DNA of 64,000 bases. It comes from Bugula neritina (Eukaryota > Bryozoa > Gymnolaemata > Cheilostomatida > Bugulidae). Positions 36,241 through 47,900 of this stretch are shown here, piece by piece. The notes under the pieces are model-generated. The model was given only the letters and a program-made list of their open reading frames with translations, searched no databases and was not told the DNA's origin. How positions within the stretch are numbered: the stretch's first letter is position 1; each line of letters starts with the position of its first letter. The stretch spans positions 5,199,241 through 5,263,240 of the forward strand of contig OZ037768.1 of the NCBI GenBank assembly GCA_964035545.1. Reading direction: 5' to 3'. The translations under genes and the position numbers were made by a program.

Positions 36241-36293
36241 GTTTTGGACTAAAGAGAACTATATTTCGAGCTGAGATACAAAGCTATTTCAAC

Positions 36294-37373
36294 ATGTCTT
36301 CAACAGTCTTCCTGGACTACAACAATGTTACGGAAACAACACCCCGTCCCCTGAACCTACCCCCCAAATATTTGTGGGCGTGTGGAGGAATATTAATACT
36401 GCTTATAGGAACAGTTGGGCACATTCTAGCTATTGCTGTAACACTAATTAACAAAAACATGAGAGCACAATCCTCTAGTGTCTACATCATCGCAATGTCT
36501 GTCACAGGAATTATCACACTGTATTCAGGTTTAATAAGATACATAATATTTATTGGCTTTTCCGATTGGCGCAATGATATCAGAGAAAGCTCTGAGACAT
36601 TTTGTAAAATTCACATGGTTACTACTTACGTTGCATTACAGTATTTTGCGTGGCTACAAGCAACTGTGGCGGTTGATAGACTCATCTCGGTCAAGTGGCC
36701 ATATGTCTATATGAATAATGGGAAATGGAAGATGGCCTTGATTGCCATAGTGGTAGAACTAATTATAGTAACCTGTATTAATATTCCTTTAGCAATGCAT
36801 ATTCGCCAGGATGAGCAAGGCTACTGTGTAACAGCTGACAATTTCTATGAGAAGATTTGGGGATATATCGATTTGGCCAGCTACTCCCTAGTACCGATGT
36901 TTGTAATGGTTCTATGTAATTCATTTATATTATACTTGTTGAGTAAAAGCAAATTTAGAACCGGAAACAACAACTCAGCATTGGCTCGTTCCTTGACTAT
37001 TATGCTCATGTCTTTGAACGTGTTATTTGTCATTACGACACTGCCAATTTCAGTTGTGTTCTTTCTTTACTGGGGAGAATACTACACTAAGCGATATCTA
37101 GCAATGGAGGTTTGCTGGTCGGTATTCAGTCTGATGCAATATGCTGGATGTGCCGGAACATTCTTTGTTTACTGCGTTACTGGCTCAAAGTTTAGAGAAG
37201 AACTGCGTGAACTGTACAAGCGGTGCTGTCCTTGTAAAGAAAAAAAGAAAAGTATAGCAAACCAAATAAATACGAAAAACACAAGTCCGGCTTTACAGAG
37301 CTGTTCTGCAGACTACAAAGCTCTGAAAGTAAGTGTTGACAATGAGGAGCTGTCACTGTCAACTTCTGTATAA
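36294..37373 (+). CDS. Class A (rhodopsin-like) G protein-coupled receptor, orphan, 359 aa
   Basis: Seven hydrophobic segments at about 28-52, 63-88, 106-130, 147-168, 190-216, 233-259 and 270-295. N-glycosylation site NVT at 11-13. Disulfide pair C104 at the start of TM3 and C178 in the second extracellular loop. TM3 ends in DRL (128-130) instead of DRY. A Cys-rich tail, CCPC, follows helix 8 and could be palmitoylated. The overall pattern (SSVY in TM2, VDRLISVKWP, TFFVYCVTGSKFR) resembles orphan peptide-receptor-like GPCRs that are abundant in lophotrochozoans. Conserved N1.50, D2.50 and N7.49 are replaced by H43, G72 and T289. The coding part is one exon. I chose ATG 36294 because a splice acceptor (ATATTTTCAG) ends at 36240 and the frame further upstream reads like an intron. 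The ligand is unknown. Confidence 0.85.
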   Translation: MSSTVFLDYNNVTETTPRPLNLPPKYLWACGGILILLIGTVGHILAIAVTLINKNMRAQSSSVYIIAMSVTGIITLYSGLIRYIIFIGFSDWRNDIRESSETFCKIHMVTTYVALQYFAWLQATVAVDRLISVKWPYVYMNNGKWKMALIAIVVELIIVTCINIPLAMHIRQDEQGYCVTADNFYEKIWGYIDLASYSLVPMFVMVLCNSFILYLLSKSKFRTGNNNSALARSLTIMLMSLNVLFVITTLPISVVFFLYWGEYYTKRYLAMEVCWSVFSLMQYAGCAGTFFVYCVTGSKFREELRELYKRCCPCKEKKKSIANQINTKNTSPALQSCSADYKALKVSVDNEELSLSTSV

Positions 37374-37723
37374 ATTAAACTACATCTGAACAACATCAGC
37401 GACTAATATTTATGACATGTTTGTGTTTTAGAAAGTTTCACAATTTAACCAAAAACCAGTTTGACTGTTTCAGGTATGAACATCTTAACTGATAATACCC
37501 AATAACCTATTCTACAATTAATGTTGAAACCCTTTTGTATGTTTTAACAACGTTGTCAACTTATTGTTTAGTCAAAATGTTTTAGTTTAGTGCCCCAACA
37601 CCCACCTTTATATTGTGCAAAAATATTGTTTTGTACTTTTAGATATAAAATATAGAGACTAGTTTTGACAGTCTGTGTAGTGTATATATGAACATACATC
37701 GTAGCAGTTATTTGCTTGACTGA

Positions 37724-37729
37724 AATAAA
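37724..37729 (+). terminator. Candidate polyadenylation signal of the GPCR
   Basis: AATAAA about 350 bases past the stop, followed by a T-rich stretch. A second AATAAA is at 37807-37812. Confidence 0.4.
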
Positions 37730-37812
37730 ATTTATTGTTTTTAGCATGAAGAAATAGTAAAGACTAATTTAGTTTTACCTGTCACCTGTCTTTATTTGTT
37801 AATATGAAATAA

Positions 37813-40800
37813 AACTTAATAAAGTGTTCAACATCATTGTCATGGTTATGGAATACCAGAATTCATGGCATGTTTTCATTTCTAGCCTCAGTAGAATAAA
37901 CAATTGTAGAAATAAGTGAGCTTCAGTAATGAGTAAAATTTATTTTTGTATTTTTTGTATAATATGAGTTGTTACTAAGTGGTATTTTAAAGAGTTGAAC
38001 AACTTAAATGCACAAAATACACAATATGATAATAATTGTTGCATAACATATTAATTAATCTAAATAGGATTTATAAAAAGCATCTTGAACAAAATACAAG
38101 TTGCTAAGTTTGAAGAGCTTCAATAAAATTTAGTTCATCTAAATACTTATACTTCAAACCAATGATAGCAAATAGTTCCTAAAGTGCAAGCTATTGGGTT
38201 CAGAAGCAAAAAGTAAGTTTTTAAAAACTTTGAGTAGTTACATGAAAGCAAAGGAAAAAGATCATCTATATAAATATATATTATAAATTATTTATTATAC
38301 AGAATATAATGATTTAGAAATTATGCTTGCAATGAATGCAGAACAACAAGGAGCTTGATGACATATAAGCACTGTAAATGCTTTACTAAGCTGTAATGAG
38401 AAATTGATTAATTTCTGCAGTATTGATTTCGTAAAGTCTTGACCTGCTTTAAATCTTTTTAATACTTAATTGATATGCATGCATTATTCAGTCTCGGAAG
38501 TCCAATAATACAATATTCAACATAAATTGTTTATTGAAGTAGCCCTTTGCTTATTCGGATCAAAATGTCACCTTTGCAGTAACATAAGACTCATGTTAAC
38601 TAGCAATAATTTTTTACATTATTTTTTTTAAAATTCCTAAGAATAAAAGTTTTAAATAAATTTTGATTAGAAGTTCATACCATAATGTAGACTAATAGAG
38701 CATTTACATTAAATAACATTGACTATACGGTGTATATTGTTATTTATATGTAATATACAGTAGCCTATATACTGTACATACTATATATACGCCATGATTA
38801 TAAATATAACTTGTAAAATAAATACAAGTTGTAAAAGTTTATTTTTTGCTTCTTGGTTATTAGAAAGTTGTGCTTGTCTACCCTATTATATCCAAGTACA
38901 ATATATTATGTATATACTGTACCATGTTATCTGCAGAACAGTTGAGTACTGGAAAAAAAACTCAGTATTTCAAAAATTACGAAATACTGTTTTTCATTTT
39001 TAGTTTGTTCACACGCATAAAACTATTATGCAATCTTCTATTATATTATGATGACCACAGCTGAAAGATATGATCATAAAACCATTCACTGCAAATGTCA
39101 TTACCTCTTTAATCTTGTTAAAATAGAAGAGCTCCTAGCTTGTATTATAGACATTAGATGCCTGTTTTATAACCGCATCCTCTATAGTCCATAAACAACA
39201 ATTAGCATTGTAGGCCAGAGAAAGTCATCACTCTTTAATAGAAGTTTCTTTTCTAAATTTATCTGTATATTTTAAAATCGTATTTATTTACAAGCTTCTA
39301 TGCTGTCAATTATATATACCCATGTATCTCTACAGCTGAATCATATAATAAGTCAACAATGTTTTTGTACCTGGTTAGGAGATCATGGATAGTTTACAGC
39401 AAAACCTGGTTTCTAGCTGATTCTTTCTAGCCAACCAGTCAGAATCATTGGCTAGTTGAAAACTTAACAGAGAAGTGAGGTTGGTGCATAGGAGTATGAG
39501 GATAAGAAATGCTGGTCAACACTAATACTTTACCTATAAATAATTGTTACAGCCCTTAATGTAACATCCATTGTGATGTCTATATTTTAAAATCTAATTA
39601 TTATGTGTAACTTTACATGAGGCTCAGAATTTTTTTGTGGTTCCAAGAGGCTATTGATATTATTTGCAATTAACTAGTTTTTATTTTTTATGGATTGAAA
39701 AATAAAATAGATTTTCGTTATAAATCTATAGCTGAATAATTCTTTCATCAATATCATCTTGAAGTCAGTGGTCTTTATATATGAAACATATACTGTACCT
39801 ATAGTAACAACAAAGGAAGAAAACAAACATATGCATTTCATGTAAGTTTATTCACAGGGATGGATATTTTAAACAAGGTAAAACAAGCATTAGTTTAGAA
39901 ATTATTTGAAAAACAATGAGAGGAAACTAGCAAATTACTTTAGTAACAAAAATAATCACCCGAGAATTCTGAGAATGCATAAGAACCTGACTCTATTTTT
40001 GTTAAAATCCGTGGTGGGAGTAATTATTAAAAGCTATTAGAATTCAGCTACATCTTATTCAAGTATTTAAGAACAAATAACTGTACAAAATTCAATTTCT
40101 ATTATCCTCGACAGCTTTGGGTATCAGCGCAGTCATTCTAACAACTAATAGTTTTGAGTGTAAAAAATTATACTCACACAAGTTTATAGTCACTATCCCT
40201 GTGAGAAACCCCTGATAGAAAGGGTTTTTGTTAAAGTGGGCTAAGGACATATTATTTAAATGGGGCACAGGAACAATTATGACTGGATGCTCTTCCTGAC
40301 ATCACCAATGGCCTTTGTCTGGGCTCGAGCCCATGACCTTCGTGTTTACTAGGCAAACACTCTAACCCCTAGAATACGCTTACACATTACGTGGAAAACA
40401 AATTCAGTTTAATTTTAATTTTCTTTTCTATGTAAGTTAAGAATTATATACTGTTTAGGTTTTAGAAGGTATGGACACCAGCTTTCAAGTTACTGGTTAG
40501 TGTAGCGTGACTAACTTTTAAAAACTGTAAAAATTTAATAGAGTTCTATGAAGTCATCAATTTAACAGACACAGTATTGTACACATTGCTGTGAAAACTT
40601 ATTAAGATTTCTTTGCAATCAGAGTTCAAATTTGAAGCAGCGGTTGATAAGTTTTAGCTACAATAATTTCACCTCTAAGAACTGATGATTACTAGAAAGA
40701 AAACTATTAGCATATCAGGAAGAAGTTGACCAAGTATTTTCTGTAAGTCCTTCCGGCAAGTTCTTTATTTCAAAAAGTTATTAAAAATATACACTATGCT

Positions 40801-41818
40801 TAAAACTTTCCTTTATATTACAGTAAGAGTTAATTATGTATTTTGATGAAGTATTTTTGAAGACCAGAAACAAAGCTATGCAAAACTTTAACGAATCTTC
40901 TATGAGCTCTCATATATAATATATTTATATATAAACCTTGAAAAACATTTTTTAATGGAAAACGGTCCTTGAAAACCAAAGTAATTAAACCCATGAAATG
41001 TACAGTTGAACCAAACTAATTGCTTAAAAACAGCTAAAGACTGCTTGGTCTTTGATTAATGTGAATGCAGCTGATGGATCTCTTAGAAAAAACGGTCAAG
41101 TATAAAGAAAATATGCCGCTTTATTATAACTAAATGCAACTTAGTTCAGTACTATTTAGATTTTAGACCTTAGCAATGCATATGAACCAATCAACTATGC
41201 TATCTACCCCAGATACTACTTATAATTATAGATTACAATGGAATGACAAACAATAATTAATTATTATTAGCAAATTAACAACCGGTTTATCATGAACTGC
41301 CAGGATTAAATTCTCCAAAGAGCCATAAAAACAAAGACATGTTATTCAGTTATTACAGTTAATTTATTTGTTATGATTTCTGTACATGCAGCTGAGAATG
41401 ATACTTAGTGAAATCAGGTGAGGGCTATAATACAATGTTATTAAACTATATAGGTTGTGTAGGTAATCCAAGGGAGACCGTAGTCTAGGTTTTGGCAGGT
41501 AACTAGAGTGTAGTCTGAGAACTTACTAGCCTTAAAATAAACCAAGGGGACTACCAATTGGGACTAGGGATACTTATCAATGTCAAATCAAATGGGAAGA
41601 ATTGCAGGTTAACAAAGATATCATTGCAAGCTATTCAGTAATTCAGTAGCCAACTCTTAACACTATGCTGTAGATAATTGTAAATCAAATGTCAGAGTGA
41701 ATATTCCCAGTTAAGTTATGCCCAAATATTCTTAGTTTATTATACCTAAATGTTAAATAAATTAGCTAAGAGTAAAAAAACAATATAGCAAAGCAAGTTA
41801 TTTATGTATAAGAATATT
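37813..41818. other. Intergenic between GPCR and DLEC1, only a SINE seen
   Basis: AT-rich, no coding exon recognised. It holds the better-preserved family A SINE at 40189-40385. Confidence 0.5.
40189..40385 (-). mobile_element. tRNA-Thr-like SINE, copy 2 of family A
   Basis: On the minus strand the head reads like a tRNA with A-box GGGGTTAGAGTG, an anticodon-loop-like CCTAGTAAAC (AGT, threonine) and B-box GGGCTCGAGCCC. The body then runs GGTGATGTCAGGAAGAGCATC, a tail sequence type also seen in invertebrate SINEs that borrow RTE-like LINE 3' ends (from memory, not searched). It matches the copy at 20885-21062. Confidence 0.7.
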
Positions 41819-41824
41819 TTTATT
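41819..41824 (-). terminator. Candidate polyadenylation signal of DLEC1
   Basis: AATAAA on the minus strand, about 110 bases beyond the DLEC1 stop codon and in the right orientation. Confidence 0.45.
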
Positions 41825-41934
41825 TAATATATAAATATCAAAATAATTTTAGAGATACTCTTTTTAAATCAGCCAACTATTTTAATTTAAAGTTTCGTGA
41901 AAATTATTTTGTATATAATTCGAGTTGATGAAAT

Positions 41935-44900
41935 CTAGCTGTCAGTAGTCAGGGGGTCAATAACCAGGTTCAACATGTCCTCGTGTTTCTCATCGAATGA
42001 GCCTGTTCCCATTACTGTGATAGTTAATGGATCTTCTCCCAGCACACCACTAATGGTATATTGAGCTTTATAATCCCGTTCTTCTCTGTAACAAAATACA
42101 ACCAATACAAGCAGGGAGAAGTAGCCTGAAATTTTTATTATAAGACAGTTTCAACATCTCAGGTAGATTTCCAAACAATTCAAGACAGTCATGCTTAACT
42201 CAGATACAATAAAACAATTATTTCTTTAAGAAAATAAAAAATTTTTGCTGGCAACAAGCGTTGTTGGTGTGATTATTAGAATAATTCTTATACAAAAACC
42301 ACCATCTCCTTTAAAATTCATTGGTCTCTAAGTCCATTTGAAGCAATGGTGAAATTCAGCTTAGAGTTTTGCAACATATTGAAGTGGAGGATATAATGAA
42401 TTGTAAGGCATAGTATGAACAGTCTAGAATCTAAATCATCTATACTGCTCATACTACATGTTACTACTCATGTTAAATGAAGGCTGCTTTAACCAACATC
42501 AATACAAACCCCACTACTGTCAAGATAGGTTAAGGATTACCATAGCCTACTTATTACATTTTTAATAGCATTATTGATCATATCTATTCACCAACAGAAA
42601 AATTAATTGTTTCAAGAAATGGTTATTCTAAAAATTTAATGACCAATATGCTAATTGAAACAATAATTAGGCAGCTAGATTGATTCTAAGGGGTCATTCT
42701 AGATTCTATGATTGATGTTAGCAGAATCTAGCTGTCTAGCAATATACATGACACTTTCCTGCAGGTGTGCTAGTAGCAGTATTTTCTAATTTGAGAATTT
42801 CATTTCAATTTGTTAAAGCTATATACTTCAATAGTCATTGTAAATCTTGTATTACAAAAACTATCGAGTAAAAGCAGTTTTCCTTGCATATTAAATGAAA
42901 TTTAGTATTATATTGAGTTAATAAAGTATTGTACTAGTACTTTCTTGTACTAAAGACAGCAAATTAGGGGGATGAAAGTAAACTCTATAAAACTGCACAA
43001 GAATGAAGTCAAGTACCACACAAGTACCAAACAACATTGTCAACACTTTATAGATCATTGATCTATTGAACTCTCTTTGCCTCTTCCATCAAAATTAAAA
43101 GCAGGTGTTCTTAAAAATATTAGTTTTAGCAATCAGTGATGTTTAGACAACTTTCTCTGTTGAACTTCTAACATAATAACCTTCAACTAGCTTTGTATCA
43201 TAAGCTATATCAATAAGCACTGACCTTGCTAGAAAACTAACGGCAATGAGTACATCGCTTTTAGTAACATGAGTAATGTGAGCGTCTAAATGGCCGTAGC
43301 TGGGCTCCATCACAAAGGTGTCGGTTGGACAGGCAGAATGGAAAGTAATCTTACTGCTCCACATGCTGTGTGACCTGCAATTGTCATACAAACCTATACG
43401 TCTCACTATACTTATTTTATCCATATTCTTGCACCTTTTTCAAGGCAAGGAACTCATTTTAGCAGCCTAAGAAAACTAATTTATTATTTTGCAAAACATC
43501 AGTGTGTTATCTCTAGACATCTTAGGTTCAGATTATCTCACAGCTTCATTAGTGTAAAAATTGAGGTGAATTGTACTAACATTTTTTTAAAGGAATCAAC
43601 ACCCTTTAACGTTAAACCAATAACACAACTTGTTTTCAAAATATCTTCACTTCATTGAATGAATAACTCTAGTCCAACAAAATAATGAGAACATTTTTCT
43701 TATAGGACAACTGGTTTGACCTAAATAAGAGTATATTAAAGTACTAAAAGATGCTGGCGTGATGCATTCTCCTGGAAGGGAGGTAGAAAGCTGGTTAGTT
43801 CACTCAATAAAACTGAGTGGAGGTAGTTTCACTCATAAATTAGGTAGAAACAATCTGAATAATTGGTAATTTATCGTATTGATTATTTAAGATTATTTAA
43901 ATGGCACACAGGTCATTACTAGGATAATAATAGATAATAATAATAATGTCAGTTGAAGAGTTCTCTACCTTTACAAGTTGTTGTTACAAATAGTAACGTA
44001 CCTTGTTCTGTTTTTAAGCATAAAGGTCTTCTGCTTACGCTGGCCAATTAAACAGGTTCCAAAATTGATTTCTTTAGAATCAACTTCCAGAGATGGAAGA
44101 ACAAGTGATGCATGGAGAGGTAACTCCTGAAAAATAATAATTGAGGCTTACAATTTATATCACCCCACAGCACCATAATTTAAGGTATTAATGTAAAAAG
44201 TGCTATAGCATCTGTGGACTTTATTATTGGTTGATTGTAACTTTTAACTGCTTTTAAACGTGCATACGCATGTTCATATTTTGTGTACGATACTACTTTC
44301 TACTTCATTAAATTAGTAATGGCATTATAATATACATTGTATACACATAAACATGTACAAGCTGCAAGCACGTAGCTTCAAAGAATAGGTACTCATTATT
44401 CTAGCTAATTTTATCATGCAATTAGCAATTACACAAATTATTCTTGATTTTATGGATCCTTAAGGTACTCAAAATACATTTTTCTTCATAATTTATTAGA
44501 GTTAGAACATTACAATAGCTTTCTATGTTTTATTATGTATCTAATGCTTTCTCCCGGCAATTTCCTGTTTAGAGCTGTAATTAATAGCTCACAAATCTAT
44601 ATTCTGAAAGATTTATATAAGTAATAAAGTTCAGTTCAGTTCATGTATAGTGGAATAAAACTACAAAAGTTAGAATTGTTGTAAAATGGAAATAAACAGT
44701 TAACTGATGGCACAGAGAACTACATGCTCACACACTGCCTTTCAACATAAATAAACACCAATATGCATGTATTAGATGTATTTAGCAATAAGCATTCATC
44801 TGCTGATTCAGTTGCTTTATGCTCACAATATTTAATTAGAACCAGTTTAGAGTTTCAGAAAACATCAATTATTAATGTTTATAATTTAATTTTAAAAAAC

Positions 44901-47900
44901 TAAATTAACCCACTTCCTAATCTACAATCTAATGTTAAACGAAATCTACATAAAAGTCTATTTTGAGGAGATAAAATGAAGTTTTATGTCTTAAACAAGA
45001 CATAAAAGTTACAGCCAATCAAAGAGCATTTTGCCTATAAGTGAAAGCAGCAGCTGTTTTAAAATAAACTCAAAATGATGAGTCGGAGCAGGTAAAGACG
45101 GACATTACACACCTGTATGGCTCCACTAGTAAATAACACCTTCAGTGATTGGTTGAAATGAATCTGACGTTCGCTGTCTTTTCTGACAACCATCACAGGT
45201 TTCTGCCCCAGAGCCTCTTCTGCATCTTCTTCATATTTAGCCACTAAGGCTATCTGATCGGGGCTGACGCAGAAATCTATGTAAATCTGTAAATGAAAAG
45301 ATGGGGAACAGTGACAACTCACTAAGGCTGGTCAAAACTGCTTTTTGTTATGAGTTTTTTATAATATAAATTTACTTTATAGTTTATAATAAATAGATAA
45401 AGAAAATGAATGTTGAAAACATTTAAAATGGAACTGATAGAATACTCAGCATAATAGCAGCTAAAATAACACAAATTATTACAATAACAAATAACCACCC
45501 ACCTCTGCACTGGCGTTTGGTTTCAAGGAAATCAAGTTATCTTCCCCTGCAGGAGGATTGCTTTTGGTGAATATAAACGGATGAGAAACATCAATCTACA
45601 TAAAAAACCACACAATAGCACATCACATACATTCACTATAATATACATTTAGTTTGACAACTAAACTAAAAACTAAACTTCTGATTATGTGTACAAGTAA
45701 GGGCATGTCAATAGATGTTCTTGGAGTTTAGGAGTTACAAAAATCATTTGATTATTAGTCAAATGATTACTTATTTCAAATCAATAAAAAATACTTAAAA
45801 AGATCTAAACTTTGTGACAATGCAATTGCTCAAGTTTTGTAATGCCACATCATTACCATGTGTGTAGCTCACTTACTTTAGCTAAACAAAATTATCTAAA
45901 AACATTTTTTTAAACTTCACCAGTTTTTACGTTTAAAGTCATAAGTTAACCAAAAATATTGTGCATTGAAACGTTCAAACAAAACTTAAATTAGATTCAG
46001 CTCTGAAAATCCTAGACTTTGGCATTTTATTAAGAAGTTGTCACAGCGGCAACGCAGCTAATTTCCTGTCCCTGGGCCATTCATCTAATCAGTGACATTT
46101 AAAATCAACATGCAAACACCAAATCTGTAACATGACATTAAAGACTGAAGTTTGTATAGCCTCCAGGAAGCATGTTATTGAATTTTAGTTGTTTGTCCAC
46201 TTTATGAGAAATCCTCACACTACTAAATTAGATTCTAAAGAAAAAAAGGAAAGACAAATCCTATACGCTGAAAAGTATTACCAACCTTAAAACTCAGCAG
46301 AGCTTCTGTGAGATTTGTTAGCTTAGTTCCATTACTAATGCAGTAATAGGCTTTGGGGGTAGTTACACCATCCCTTAACAAATCACTAGCTACACCTCTA
46401 AACCTTAGTCCCTCATCGTCCATAAACTCATTCTTCAGACTATAAGAGCAGAAGTTAAACCCAATATATTGTTTCGACTGTTGTCTGGTATGTCAACAAT
46501 ACTTATACAAGTACATACAATAAAAAGGTCAAGGACAAAAGCACGGGAATTCCAACTTACAGCGCAGGTTCAATGCATCCAGCTAGATTTAGTTTCATTT
46601 CCTCCATGTGGTACCCAGAAACTCTGGAAACGAGGCCTTCCAAACCAAGACACTGCAAAGAACACTCTTACGCTGTTACATAACACATTGTGATTTCAGG
46701 CTGAGGAAATATTAACCTATGAGCTAAGTTACATGACTATTTATAAGTCAGCTGCAATCCACTCACATCAGAAGCAGGGTTGAGGTATCCCAGGATATAG
46801 GAGTTGCAGCTCTCTCCCATCGGGTCAGCTGACTCAGGGTTAAAGGTCACTTTGATAAAACCCTTGTCTCGTGCAGGTATCACCTAAGAATAAAAAGAAT
46901 AATTTCTAAAAATCTTGCGATAACAACAACAACCAATTTACAAAAAAAATTAATTATTTTAGAATGTTTTGCAGCTAAACACTGACCATCTGTTTTGGTT
47001 CGATGGTGAATGGTTTACAGGCCTCGTGTCCGCCATGTTTTCTCAACATGACTTTAATCATGGGGTCAGCTGAGGAAGTTTTCTCCCCAACAGAGGTTTG
47101 GCTGTCGGGTCTGGGGGTGGGGCTAGGAGAGGCTGAAGGAGACTTGGCACTAGGAGCAAGTGTGGAGTCCGGAGTATTGGGTATATACTCTGTAGGAGCT
47201 CGGCTGGATGGGGGCGCTACAAAGTACGCCCGTAAATTAGAAAAACAACTCTATAATATAATGTGTTCAGATTTAATAGACAAATAAAAGCAACCAACGT
47301 GAAAAATATTCATTGCATTGGATATGTATGCTATTTCTGTAAAATAACCAACTGTAGACAACCTTCATAAGTTAACATCTTATGTACATTGTAGTAGTAT
47401 GTTTTCTCTTTAAAATAATAAGTGTACCATACAACAGGAAATTACAGGTAATTTATAAGAAAATTAAAATAACATTTAAAAAGACGATTTTCATCAAAGT
47501 ATTGCAATGAAAAACGTATCAAATTATGCAGCTGTGAATAATAAAATGATGTTTATCATTGTGTTGATATTTATTAGATTTTCATCGCTTATAGTTTTTT
47601 TAAAACTTTGTAAACATCTCATAAGAAAGGATTATTTTTATGCCATTTTACAAAACTTGAGGTAGTAGTTTAGCCTTATAATACCTAGCCAGAAAATAGT
47701 GTGAGCTCCTACCTGGTGGTGTAGGAGTTCGGGCTACATTGCCATCGGCATCTCTCTTGGGGAACGGCTCACCATAAGAGACAACAAAGTCAATGAGCTG
47801 CTGATCCCCGGGCATAACGTTGAACATTTGCCAGTCAACTCTAGTGTCTAGCAAATAGCATGTCCGTATATAAACATGCAACACGTGTGACAGTGTTATT

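Noticed and set aside
36096-36293. N-terminal extension of the GPCR with an extra hydrophobic segment
   Set aside because: The frame starts at TTG, and a splice acceptor at 36231-36240 separates it from the receptor. It reads like intron, and the ATG at 36294 gives a normal seven-helix receptor.
47003-47287. Plus-strand 94-residue Gly/Leu-rich open frame
   Set aside because: It is the antisense shadow of DLEC1 exon 28.
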